Source of the DNA: Lysinibacter cavernae
GTDB taxonomy: Bacteria; Actinomycetota; Actinomycetes; Actinomycetales; Microbacteriaceae
Reading direction: 5' to 3'
Length of the DNA stretch: 64,000 nt
Assembly: GCF_011758565.1 (NCBI RefSeq)
Contig: NZ_JAAMOX010000001.1
Span: forward strand, 1,031,838 to 1,095,837
Below, piece by piece: positions 55,968-64,000 of this stretch. The stretch's first letter is position 1. Each line of letters opens with the position of its first letter. A program made the position numbers and the translations under genes. The notes under the pieces were generated by a model, which searched no databases, had not been told where the DNA came from, and worked only from the letters and a program-made list of their open reading frames with translations.

Positions 55968-58900
55968 CTACGACGAAGTGCTGACCACACAAATGAGGTC
56001 TCCGGCTTCGACCTGTCGAGTACCGCTGAAGACCAGGCGTTCAACGTTACCAGCAACAGAAGCAGTGATCGCCGCTTCCATCTTCATGGCCTCAATCGTG
56101 GCGACCGGCTGACCGACCTCGACCGCATCCCCTGCGGCGGCCTTGACCGTCACCACGCCGGAGAACGGAGCGGCGACGTGGCCTGGGTTCGATTTATCGG
56201 CTTTCTCGGCCGCAACGGTCTCGACCGAAACGTTGCGGTCCCGGATGAACACGGGGCGTAGCTGCCCGTTCATGGTGGCCATGACCGTTCGCATGCCCTT
56301 GTCGTCGGCCTCACCGATCGCTTCGAGACCCATGTAGAGACGAACGCCCTTTGCAATATCAACCGCGTGCTCTTCGCCCTGCACGAGGCCGTAGAGGTAT
56401 CCGTTGGTCTCAAGCACCGAGAGGTCGCCATATTCCTCGCGCGTAGCCTCGTACTGGGCTGTTGGCGCTGGGAACAGCAGGCGGTTCAGGGTGCGGCGGC
56501 GTTCGAGGCTTTCACCGTCAAGAAGCGCGAGGTCGTCATCGGATACCGGGGTAACGCCGATCTTGACGTTGCGCCCCTTGAGTACCTTGCTGCGGAACGG
56601 CTCCGGCCATCCACCGGGCAGTTCGCCAAGCTCGCCAGCCATGAAGCCAACAACCGAGTCGGGGATGTCGTAGTTCTCTGGGTTGGCCTCGAAGTCGGCA
56701 GGGTCTGCCTTGACCGCAGCGAGGTGGAGGGCGAGGTCTCCAACAACCTTTGATGACGGAGTAACCTTCGGAACGCGGCCGAGGATGCGGTCGGCTTCAG
56801 AGTACATGTCCTCAATAAGCTCAAAATCGTCGGCGAGGCCAAGAGCGATGGCCTGCTGGCGCAGGTTGGACAGCTGTCCACCAGGGATTTCGTGCTTGTA
56901 GACACGGCCTGTTGGGCCCGGCAGGCCGGACTCGAAGGGGCGGTAAACCTGACGCACGGCATCCCAGTACGGCTCAAGATCAAGCACGTTCTGCAGGTTG
57001 ATGTTGGTGTCACGTTCGGTGTCAGACAGGGCCGCAACCAGCGAGGAGAAGGATGGCTGGCTCGTGGTGCCGGCCATGGGAGCGCTGGCCACGTCAACCG
57101 CGTCGACTCCGGCATCCGATGCCGCGATAAGCGTCGCGAGCTGGCCACCTGCGGTGTCGTGCGTGTGCAGATGCACCGGCACGTCGAAGCGCTCACGGAA
57201 TGCCGTGACGAGCTTGGCTGCCGCTGCTGGGCGGAGGAGCCCGGCCATGTCCTTAATCGCGAGCACGTGCGCGCCACTCTCGACGATCTGATCGGCGAGG
57301 CGCAGGTAGTAGTCGAGCGTGTACAGGTCTTCTGCTGGGTTGAGCAGATTGCCCGTGTAGCACACGGCTACCTCTGCGACCGAGGTACCCGTTGCGAGCA
57401 CCGCTTCGATAGCTGGTCGCATCTGGGAGACATCGTTCAGCGCGTCAAAGATGCGGAAAATGTCAACGCCGGTGTCTGCGGCCTCGCGCACGAAGGCATC
57501 CGTGACCTCGGTTGGGTACGGCGTGTAGCCAACCGTGTTGCGGCCACGAAGCAGCATTTGGATGGCAACGTTTGGCATGGCCTCGCGCAGCTGGGCCAGG
57601 CGCTCCCACGGGTCTTCGCCAAGGAAGCGGAGGGCGACATCGTAGGTCGCTCCACCCCAGGCCTCAACAGACAGCAGTTCTGGCGTGAGTCGAGAAACAT
57701 AGGGAGCAACCGCGAGCAGGTCCTTTGAACGCACGCGCGTCGCGAGCAACGACTGGTGCGCATCGCGGAACGTGGTCTCCGTCACGGCGAGGCTGGTGCG
57801 GGCACGGAGCTCTTTGGCAAAGGCATCCGGCCCAATCTCGCGGAGGCGGTCACGCGAGCCGGCTGGCGCCTGCTGAGAGAGGTCGCACACAGGCAGCTTC
57901 TCGAGCGGGTTGATCGTTGTTGGGCGGGCACCGTTTGGCTGGTTGACGGTCACGTCGGCGAGCCAGGTCAGGACCTTTGTTCCGCGGTCTTTCGAGCGGC
58001 GAGCATCCAGCAGTTCTGGGCGCTCCTCGATAAACGCGGTACTCACGTCGCCGGCTTGGAACTGTGGATCGTCAAGCACGGCCTGGAGGAACGGGATGTT
58101 GGTCGCAACGCCGCGGATGCGGAACTCGGCAAGGGCGCGCTGGGCACGGGTGACGGCAGCGCCAAAGTCGCGTCCACGGCAAGTGAGCTTCGCGAGCATC
58201 GAGTCGAAGTGCGGGCTGATCTGGGCGCCGGGGTTGATCGTTCCACCGTCAAGGCGGACTCCCCCACCACCTGGCGAACGATACGTGGTGATCTTGCCCA
58301 TATCCGGGCGGAATCCCTGGGCAGGGTCCTCCGTTGTAATGCGGCACTGCAGCGCCGCGCCGCGCAGGTGGATGTCTTTCTGCTCAAGGCCAAGCTCGGC
58401 AAGCGTCGCCCCGGCGGCAATGCGCATCTGCGCCTGCACGAGGTCAACGTCGGTTACTTCTTCGGTGACGGTGTGCTCAACCTGGATGCGAGGGTTCATC
58501 TCGATGAACACGTGCTCACCGGCGCGCTCGCCAGCGGTGTCAACAAGGAACTCAACGGTTCCGGCGTTCTCGTAGCCGATTGACTTTGCAAACGAGACGG
58601 CGTCGCGGTGGAGTGCCTGGCGGAGGTCCTCGTCAAGGTTTGGCGCTGGGGCGATCTCGACAACCTTTTGGTGGCGTCGCTGCACCGAGCAGTCGCGCTC
58701 AAACAGGTGAACCGTTCCACCATCCTTATCGGCGAGGATCTGCACCTCAATATGGCGGGGACGCAGCACGGCCTGCTCAATAAACATCGTCGAATCGCCA
58801 AATGCGCTCTCTGCCTCGCGCATGGCGGCCTCAAGCGCGGCGCGAAGGTCTTCGCGCTTGTCGACGCGGCGCATGCCTCGGCCACCACCGCCGGCAACCG

Positions 58901-59375
58901 CCTTGGCAAAAATGGGGAATCCGATGTCGTCGGCTCCTGCGATGAGCGCTTCAAGGTCACGTGACGGTGGCGTCGAGCGAAGCACGGGAACGCCCGCCGC
59001 GATGGCGTGTTCCTTTGCCGTTACCTTGTTACCGGCCATCTCGAGTGCGAGGGTTGGCGGCCCGATGAACGTGATCCCGTTTGCTTTCGCCGCCGCGGCA
59101 AGGTCTGGGTTCTCTGAAAGAAACCCGTAGCCAGGGTAAATTGCGTCTGCGCCGGATTCAACGGCAACCCGAATGATCTCGTCAACGTTGAGGTAGGCGC
59201 GCACTGGATGCCCAGGCTCGCCAATCTGGTAGGCCTCATCAGCCTTCAGGCGGTGCAGCGAGTTGCGGTCTTCGTATGGGAAGACGGCAACCGTCTTTGC
59301 ACCAAGCTCGTAGGCTGCGCGAAACGCACGGATCGCAATTTCACCACGGTTAGCAACAAGAATCTTGTTAAACAT
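55968..59375 (-). CDS. pyc: Pyruvate carboxylase
   Basis: 1135 residues, full length for the single-chain enzyme. Biotin carboxylase (about 1-450; NRGEIAIRAFRAA, AVAGGGGRGMR, FIEMNPRIQVEHTVTEEVT), carboxyltransferase barrel (about 540-830; FRDAHQSLLATRVR, HTHDTAGGQLATL) and C-terminal biotinyl domain with EAMKMEAAI near residue 1099. It makes oxaloacetate from pyruvate. The ATG has AAAGG upstream, and a 14-bp palindrome lies in the leader. Confidence 0.97.
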   Translation of the reverse strand: MFNKILVANRGEIAIRAFRAAYELGAKTVAVFPYEDRNSLHRLKADEAYQIGEPGHPVRAYLNVDEIIRVAVESGADAIYPGYGFLSENPDLAAAAKANGITFIGPPTLALEMAGNKVTAKEHAIAAGVPVLRSTPPSRDLEALIAGADDIGFPIFAKAVAGGGGRGMRRVDKREDLRAALEAAMREAESAFGDSTMFIEQAVLRPRHIEVQILADKDGGTVHLFERDCSVQRRHQKVVEIAPAPNLDEDLRQALHRDAVSFAKSIGYENAGTVEFLVDTAGERAGEHVFIEMNPRIQVEHTVTEEVTDVDLVQAQMRIAAGATLAELGLEQKDIHLRGAALQCRITTEDPAQGFRPDMGKITTYRSPGGGGVRLDGGTINPGAQISPHFDSMLAKLTCRGRDFGAAVTRAQRALAEFRIRGVATNIPFLQAVLDDPQFQAGDVSTAFIEERPELLDARRSKDRGTKVLTWLADVTVNQPNGARPTTINPLEKLPVCDLSQQAPAGSRDRLREIGPDAFAKELRARTSLAVTETTFRDAHQSLLATRVRSKDLLAVAPYVSRLTPELLSVEAWGGATYDVALRFLGEDPWERLAQLREAMPNVAIQMLLRGRNTVGYTPYPTEVTDAFVREAADTGVDIFRIFDALNDVSQMRPAIEAVLATGTSVAEVAVCYTGNLLNPAEDLYTLDYYLRLADQIVESGAHVLAIKDMAGLLRPAAAAKLVTAFRERFDVPVHLHTHDTAGGQLATLIAASDAGVDAVDVASAPMAGTTSQPSFSSLVAALSDTERDTNINLQNVLDLEPYWDAVRQVYRPFESGLPGPTGRVYKHEIPGGQLSNLRQQAIALGLADDFELIEDMYSEADRILGRVPKVTPSSKVVGDLALHLAAVKADPADFEANPENYDIPDSVVGFMAGELGELPGGWPEPFRSKVLKGRNVKIGVTPVSDDDLALLDGESLERRRTLNRLLFPAPTAQYEATREEYGDLSVLETNGYLYGLVQGEEHAVDIAKGVRLYMGLEAIGEADDKGMRTVMATMNGQLRPVFIRDRNVSVETVAAEKADKSNPGHVAAPFSGVVTVKAAAGDAVEVGQPVATIEAMKMEAAITASVAGNVERLVFSGTRQVEAGDLICVVSTSS

Positions 59376-59600
59376 TGAAGCCTTTCACTGAATGACTCAC
59401 GTACGTGAGCATCGGACGCATGAGGACAACAATATCCGGTGTACTGGCGTCCGCGAGCATCTATTGATCCGAATAAACGTCACAATTGGGCCATTAATAG
59501 AAAAGAACAGATATTTAAATAAACTTTTGGCGCATTTTGCTCAACTTTTCGCCACCACGGCAAACAATTTCGCCGCGGACGCCCTGACACCCCCTCCAAA
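59376..59600 (-). promoter_or_regulatory. pyc upstream region with a CTCACGTACGTGAG palindrome
   Basis: The 14-bp perfect palindrome CTCACGTACGTGAG is at 59396-59409, 21 bp before the pyc ATG. The next 130 bp are markedly AT-rich compared with the window (e.g. TATTTAAATA near 59515) and probably hold the promoter. No coding frame is seen. Confidence 0.7.
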
Positions 59601-59670
59601 CCTGCATCTATTTGCGAGTTTCTGCTCCAGAACTCGCATTTATTCGCAGATTCTCGCAAATAGATGCAGG
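59601..59670. repeat. 70-bp inverted repeat touching the stop of the flavoprotein gene
   Basis: CCTGCATCTATTTGCGAG (59601-59618) is exactly complementary to CTCGCAAATAGATGCAGG (59653-59670). After a 2 x 2 internal loop five more pairs form (TCTGC/GCAGA), leaving a 20-nt apical loop. The outer end abuts the TAA of the neighbouring gene at 59671. Confidence 0.95.
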
Positions 59671-60651
59671 TTATTGGGCGATACGGGCTATTGCTTCTCG
59701 GGTTTCCTCCTGAATGAGATCCATGTTTACGTGGGCACCCGCCATGAGGCCAGCGCCTGCGGAGGTCACAACCTGCGCCCCAAGATCCGTGACATTTCCA
59801 GCCGCCCAAACACCGGGGATGCTCGTGCGTCCGCCAAGCTCCGTCTCGATGAAGGTTCCCATTGGGTTGATGGCGAGAGGAATGCCAAGGTCGCGAATTG
59901 CTGCCGAATCAGCGACCGACTGCGAGGCAACCACAACGGCGTCAACGGGCACAACGGAACCGTCTTCCATGACAACGCCAGTGAGGGCGTCTTGCTCAAC
60001 TCGCAGCGACGCGACCTTGCCAGCGACCCGGCGCGTCCCACGCGCCTCGAGCGCCAACGCGTCCTCTCCCATTGGCACGAACTGCTCGTTTTCAAGCAGG
60101 ATGAGATGCTCAGTCCACTGACGGAACAGCGTCGCCTGGTGCATCGATAACGGACTCGTCGCAATCACAGCAATCGTTTTGTCCCGAACTTCCCAGCCGT
60201 GGCAGTAGGGGCAGTGGATTGCGTCAATCCCCCAGCGCTCGGCGAGTCCAGCAATATCCGGCAGCGAATCGACGATGCCAGAAGCGATGATGATTCGGCG
60301 CCCAACGTAGGTATCCCCAGCTTCGGTCGCAACCGTGAACGAGCCGACCGACCCCGCGACTCCGGAAACGGCCCCGTTTACGATGGTAACGCCGTAGCGC
60401 GCCGCCTCGTCTCTCCCCAATTCGAGGATACGTAGGGGCGACTCCCCGTCGCGTGTCAAGAAGTTGTGTGCCCCGTGCGCCCTCGCATTGCGCGGCTGGC
60501 CCGCATCAACAACAATCACGCTGCGACGGGAGCGGCCAAGTGCGATGGCAGCGCTGAGCCCTGCTGGCCCTCCGCCAACAACAATTACGTCAGCGGATGC
60601 CGCATGGGTCGCGGCGTTGGATGCGGCGGTTGGGTCGGATGTAGTCATCAT
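59671..60651 (-). CDS. Thioredoxin-reductase-like NAD(P)/FAD-dependent oxidoreductase
   Basis: 326 residues from the ATG at 60651, with GGAG 6 nt upstream; the open frame reaches 60690. FAD-binding VIVVGGGPAGLSAAIALGR (about 20-38), the redox-active CPYC in IHCPYCHGWEV and the C-terminal GVWAAGNVTDLGAQV are seen. It is close to TrxB-like proteins of actinobacteria whose partner is not thioredoxin. Divergent from an XRE-cupin regulator, which may control it. Confidence 0.88.
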   Translation of the reverse strand: MMTTSDPTAASNAATHAASADVIVVGGGPAGLSAAIALGRSRRSVIVVDAGQPRNARAHGAHNFLTRDGESPLRILELGRDEAARYGVTIVNGAVSGVAGSVGSFTVATEAGDTYVGRRIIIASGIVDSLPDIAGLAERWGIDAIHCPYCHGWEVRDKTIAVIATSPLSMHQATLFRQWTEHLILLENEQFVPMGEDALALEARGTRRVAGKVASLRVEQDALTGVVMEDGSVVPVDAVVVASQSVADSAAIRDLGIPLAINPMGTFIETELGGRTSIPGVWAAGNVTDLGAQVVTSAGAGLMAGAHVNMDLIQEETREAIARIAQ

Positions 60652-60710
60652 GTTCTTCTCCAGCGGGTTAGCAGTTGGTAGATATCTCATGGTTTCCCGA
60701 AATATTCACT

Positions 60711-60740
60711 TTGGCAACAACATTTGCCGTATTGGCAAAT
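60711..60740. promoter_or_regulatory. Operator candidate between the flavoprotein and XRE-cupin genes
   Basis: ATTTGCC-GTATT-GGCAAAT (60722-60740) is a perfect 7-bp-arm dyad. A further TTGGCAA at 60711-60717 repeats the right half (60732-60738) exactly 21 bp away, or two helical turns. It lies 19 bp before the regulator ATG. Confidence 0.75.
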
Positions 60741-60758
60741 ACATGCGAGTCTCGAACC

Positions 60759-61349
60759 ATGATCACGACCATTGATGACGTTCTCGACGCTGTTGGGCCT
60801 CGCATCCGAGCAATGCGAACGTCGCGACACCTCACCCTTGCCGAGCTTGCCGACACCACCGGAATCTCAGTGAGCACGCTTTCTCGCCTCGAGTCCGGCC
60901 AGCGCCGCGCAAACCTCGAGCTCCTCCTCCCGCTCGCACGGGAATTCGGGGTACCGCTTGACGACCTCGTCGACGCCCCTGCAACGGGAGACCCGCGCAT
61001 CCACATCAAACCCATCTCCCGCCACGGCATGACCGTGCTCCCCCTCAGCAAGGGGGCAACCGGACTCCAAGCGTTCAAACACGTCATCCCGGCTGGAACC
61101 CTGCCAACCACACCCCATACCCAAGTTCATGACGGCTACGAATGGATGTATGTGCTTCGCGGAAACCTTCGCCTCGTCCTCGGCGAACACGACCTTGTCC
61201 TCCCTGCGGGCGAAGCCGCTGAGTTCGACACGCGCACACCGCACTGGTTTGGGCCAGCAGATCATGATGGCGTTGAATTCCTGAGCCTCTTTGGTCCGCA
61301 GGGAGAACGGATGCACCTGAGAGCCAGCCCTCAATCACCTGCGAAGTAG
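60759..61349 (+). CDS. XRE family regulator with C-terminal cupin
   Basis: 196 residues from the ATG at 60759; the open frame to 60675 crosses the operator and is unlikely. An HTH-3 domain (about 15-66, IRAMRTSRHLTLAELADTTGISVSTLSRLESGQ) is joined to a cupin (about 115-185, HDGYEWMYVLRGNLRLVLGEH, and PHWFGPADHDGVEF). Such proteins sense a small ligand. It is divergent from the flavoprotein gene and probably regulates it and itself. Confidence 0.92.
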   Translation: MITTIDDVLDAVGPRIRAMRTSRHLTLAELADTTGISVSTLSRLESGQRRANLELLLPLAREFGVPLDDLVDAPATGDPRIHIKPISRHGMTVLPLSKGATGLQAFKHVIPAGTLPTTPHTQVHDGYEWMYVLRGNLRLVLGEHDLVLPAGEAAEFDTRTPHWFGPADHDGVEFLSLFGPQGERMHLRASPQSPAK

Positions 61350-61398
61350 TCCCCGAATCCATTAGCACTTGATCAGGTTGGGGCGCTACGCTTGTCTG

Positions 61399-62361
61399 GT
61401 GCATGTTCTGAGTATTAGTTCCCTTAAAGGCGGAGTCGGCAAGACGACCGTGACGCTTGGCCTAGCCTCGGCGGCCTTCTCACGCGGATTGCGTACGCTC
61501 GTCGTAGATCTCGACCCACAGTCCGATGTCTCAACAGGCATGGACATCGACATCACCGGCCACGGAAACATCGCCGATGTGCTCGAGAACCCTCGAGAGA
61601 AGACGGTTCGCGATGCGATCGCGCCCAGCGGGTGGACCAAAAACCACGAGGGCACCGTAGACGTGCTCATCGGCAGCCCTGCCGCAATCAACTTCGACGG
61701 CCCGCACCCCAGCGTGCGCGATATCTGGAAGCTCGAAGAAGCCCTCGCCAACATCGAGTCCGAATACGATCTGGTACTCGTTGACTGTGCGCCATCGCTT
61801 AACGCCCTCACTCGCACAGCGTGGGCAGCTAGCGACCGCGTGCTCGTGGTAACCGAGCCAGGCCTCTTCTCCGTTTCAGCGGCCGACCGGGCCCTTCGCG
61901 CTATCGAGGAAATCCGCCGCGGACTCAGCCCTCGTCTGCAGCCCCTCGGCATCGTCGTGAACCGCGCCCGACCTCAGTCGATGGAGCATCAGTTCCGCAT
62001 CCGCGAGATGCGTGAGATGTTTGGTCCCCTCGTGCTCAACCCGCAGCTCCCAGAGCGCACCTCATTGCAGCAAGCTCAGGGTGCGGCAAAGCCCGTACAC
62101 ATCTGGCCTGGCGAGAACGCTCAGGAGATGGCCGGCTACTTCGACCAGATCCTCGATCGGGTTATGCGCTCGGCTGACATGGCCGACGATGGCTCCGTTC
62201 GCACGTCGCACTCAGGAGCCCCGCGCTCAGCGGCTCCCGCTAGCCCCGCCCCAACCGTCGTCGCTCAGCCTGCTTCACAGGCGGGATCAGACGATCTTGA
62301 CGAGGACGCCGCAGGCGGCTCATCCACCGACATCCATGTCGAGGAGAACCAGGATTCCTAA
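61399..62361 (+). CDS. Orphan ParA/MinD-type ATPase
   Basis: 320 residues from a GTG at 61399. Deviant Walker A SLKGGVGKTTV near residue 8, VVDLDPQSDVS, VLVDCAPSLNALT (Walker A-prime and B-like) and NRARPQSMEHQ. The last 65 residues are Ser/Ala/Asp-rich and disordered. There is no parB, parS or MinC nearby, so its cargo is unknown. A -10-like TACGCT ends 6 nt before the GTG, with no ribosome site, which suggests a leaderless message. Confidence 0.88.
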   Translation: MHVLSISSLKGGVGKTTVTLGLASAAFSRGLRTLVVDLDPQSDVSTGMDIDITGHGNIADVLENPREKTVRDAIAPSGWTKNHEGTVDVLIGSPAAINFDGPHPSVRDIWKLEEALANIESEYDLVLVDCAPSLNALTRTAWAASDRVLVVTEPGLFSVSAADRALRAIEEIRRGLSPRLQPLGIVVNRARPQSMEHQFRIREMREMFGPLVLNPQLPERTSLQQAQGAAKPVHIWPGENAQEMAGYFDQILDRVMRSADMADDGSVRTSHSGAPRSAAPASPAPTVVAQPASQAGSDDLDEDAAGGSSTDIHVEENQDS

Positions 62362-62394
62362 CAGCTGACCCAGCACCGGGCGTCAGCGCGACAT

Positions 62395-62446
62395 TGGCCT
62401 GAGTATTCCGACTCATAACTGAGCGGGATACTCAGGCCATTATTTG
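62395..62446. terminator. Terminator behind the ParA gene
   Basis: TGGCCTGAGTAT (62395-62406) pairs with ATACTCAGGCCA (62428-62439), 12 bp, followed by TTATTTG. An inner CTCA/TGAG stem lies in the loop. Convergent with the MerR gene. Confidence 0.85.
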
Positions 62447-62576
62447 CTTATGCCGATGCGGACCGGACGCGCAGTCACCACACAGAACAGTGGCCCCATG
62501 GCTCCAACTCACTGACTGAGTCAGACCCAAAGGGCCACGGATTCGCGATTGCCGGGGTGGCCGGCAGCACAGCGAG

Positions 62577-63128
62577 TTAGGAAATCTTCTTGCGCGACGC
62601 CCGGCGAACGGAAAGCTCATCCATAGGGTCTTCACGGTGCTCGTTGAGGTCAACAAGACTGATCTCAACCTCGCGCAGGACTTTTCCTACCGCAATGCCA
62701 AATACGCCCTGACCGCGGCTCACGAGGTCAATAACCTCATCGTTTGAGGTGCAGAGGTACACGCTGGCGCCATCGCTCATGAGTGTGGTCTGTGCAAGAT
62801 CGTGGACGCCTGCTTCGTGAAGCTGTTCAACAGCCGTACGAATCTGCTGAAGCGAAATCCCGGTATCGAGCAGGCGCTTGACCAGCTTGAGGACGAGGAT
62901 GTCACGGAAGCCGTACAGGCGCTGCGTGCCAGAGCCTGAGGCGCTCTGCACGGTTGGCTGAACAAGCTCAGTGCGGGCCCAGTAGTCAAGCTGACGGTAG
63001 GTGATGCCTGCCGCGCGGGCCGCAACAGCGCCGCGGTATCCGCCGCCCTCTTCGGGATCGGGAAGACCATCGGTAAAGAGAAGACCGTTATCGTAACGAG
63101 GCGCCCCTCCAGGGGTTTGTTCGCTCAT
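62577..63128 (-). CDS. MerR family regulator, Rv1830-like
   Basis: 183 residues from the ATG at 63128, with GAGAGG 7 nt upstream; the open frame to 63215 is unsupported. The N-terminal MerR HTH (about 30-100) has VAARAAGITYRQLDYWARTELVQPT and GSGTQRLYGFRDILVLKLVKRLLDTGISLQQIRTAVEQL. The C-terminal domain has SVYLCTSNDEVIDLVSRGQGVFGIAVG. This fits the second MerR gene of the actinobacterial gcvH-garA-ftsR region. Target unknown. Confidence 0.9.
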   Translation of the reverse strand: MSEQTPGGAPRYDNGLLFTDGLPDPEEGGGYRGAVAARAAGITYRQLDYWARTELVQPTVQSASGSGTQRLYGFRDILVLKLVKRLLDTGISLQQIRTAVEQLHEAGVHDLAQTTLMSDGASVYLCTSNDEVIDLVSRGQGVFGIAVGKVLREVEISLVDLNEHREDPMDELSVRRASRKKIS

Positions 63129-63320
63129 TCCGTGTCCTCTCATTGCCTGCTGTCGACCACTCGGCGAGTGGCACGGTTCAACGTTATCGGCTTGGGTGAC
63201 CGTCATCAACGACATCCGCAGTTTTGATCCGGCGTGTCGTGTCTAAACCTTCAATTGAAAGTTTGAACTTTGCGATGCGGTCGAATATTGACCCCGATGA
63301 GGGTCTGAATTCTGGCCGAT

Positions 63321-64000
63321 TTATCGGTTCAGTGCCGTTCGCATAATGTTACCCCGAACCACCTCAAGGTGCCCCACTATTTCTGTGGCCATTTCGGTCG
63401 CCCGGGCGCGGCTCACACCATCTCCACCGCGTTTTACCGGAACAAGGGCTGACTCGATGAGGTCAACCTCTCGCTCGGCAGCAGCACGAATCGACCGAAG
63501 GTGTCGAGGCTCAATGCCAAGCTGCTGCAACGAAACAAGTGCTTTCAAGACGGCAAGGTGGTCGTCTTTAAACGATTCGAGGGCAGGCAGCAAGCCAGAA
63601 CTCACGGCGTCATTCAAGAGATGCGTCGACGCCCCGGCCTCGCGCACGATGACCTCGCGCGTCAGGACACGGCGAACTGGGAGGATGGATGCGGGAGGCG
63701 CCCCTGTTCCACCAGGAAACACGGGTTCCTTGCCTGCATCAAGATCGGTCAGGTAGGCACAAATAACCTTGAGCGGCAAATAGTGATCACGCTGCATCGT
63801 CAGAATCAGTCGAAGGCGATCAACATCGGTCGACGAGAACTTGCGATAGCCAGATTTGGTGCGCGACGGCAGCACAAGGCCCTGCTCCTCAAGGAAGCGA
63901 AGCTTTGAAGGCGTGAGGTCTGGAAACTCCGGGCTCAGCTTCGTGAGCACCTGGCCGATGCCAAGCAGCCGACCCTGATCATCCGCGTCGTGGCGCGCTG
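63321..64000 (-). CDS. MerR family regulator FtsR-like (cut by the right edge)
   Basis: The stop is at 63321 and the frame continues to the window end without a stop, so the start may be outside. Read from the edge it goes through GRLLGIGQVLTKLSPEFPDLTPSKLRFLEEQGLVLPSRTKSGYRKFS, the FtsR/Rv1828 HTH, then QRDHYLPLKVICAYL and a helical C-terminal domain. In Corynebacterium FtsR activates ftsZ, so a regulatory link to the dcw block in this window is possible (inference). A GTG at 63950 is internal. Confidence 0.9.
   Translation of the reverse strand, partial: ARHDADDQGRLLGIGQVLTKLSPEFPDLTPSKLRFLEEQGLVLPSRTKSGYRKFSSTDVDRLRLILTMQRDHYLPLKVICAYLTDLDAGKEPVFPGGTGAPPASILPVRRVLTREVIVREAGASTHLLNDAVSSGLLPALESFKDDHLAVLKALVSLQQLGIEPRHLRSIRAAAEREVDLIESALVPVKRGGDGVSRARATEMATEIVGHLEVVRGNIMRTALNR

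Overview
The window reads as about 64 kb of chromosome from a moderately high-GC actinobacterium, most likely a member of the Microbacteriaceae. The reasons are a dcw cell-division cluster with SepF, YggT and DivIVA/Wag31, a PknL-like PASTA kinase next to an Rv2175c-type gene, many GTG starts, an LAxTG wall-sorting signal and several probable leaderless genes. I see no rRNA, tRNA, transposase, prophage or CRISPR array. The genus is an inference from gene content.

Layout. 1-700 holds the edge of a lipoprotein gene and a DUF6153-like membrane protein. 750-6790 is a thiamine locus: thiO-thiS-thiG (minus) makes the thiazole, and tenA-thiY-thiX-thiZ (plus) salvages pyrimidine. Each arm starts with its own TPP riboswitch, and the two riboswitches lie back to back. 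6876-12676 is a very large secreted GH31 glycosidase with an LARTG anchor, divergent from a DeoR repressor, with a promoter bracketed by direct repeats. 12795-16980 holds a YiaAB membrane protein and dnaE. 17080-26453 is a complete myo-inositol catabolic operon (iolC, aldolase, iolA, iolB, iolD, iolG, iolE, second oxidoreductase), whose promoter overlaps two dyads.

26682-45507 is one long minus-strand cell-envelope and division block, in transcription order mraZ, rsmH, ftsL-like, ftsI, murF, mraY, murD, ftsW, murG, murC, ftsQ, ftsZ, yggS, sepF, yggT, divIVA, lspA, rluD. murE is absent from its usual place between ftsI and murF. 45508-46518 has no convincing gene but carries MraZ boxes, a 62-bp palindrome and a 9-bp-periodic minisatellite.

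46519-55219 follows the gene order known from the Mycobacterium Rv2169c-Rv2187 region: DUF3040 protein, polyprenyl diphosphate synthase, Rv2175c-like regulator, PknL-like kinase, class II DAHP synthase, PlsC-type acyltransferase, FadD15-type acyl-CoA synthetase. Peptide deformylase, pyruvate carboxylase, a thioredoxin-reductase-like flavoprotein divergent from an XRE-cupin regulator, an orphan ParA and two MerR regulators (the second FtsR-like and cut by the window edge) complete the window.

Non-coding structure is rich: two riboswitches, paired operators at three promoters, perfect terminator hairpins between convergent genes, and a set of long inverted repeats of unrelated sequence, mostly just behind genes. 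Short in-frame 15-bp tandem repeats lie inside thiO and ftsQ, and an 8-bp array forms the stop codon of dnaE.
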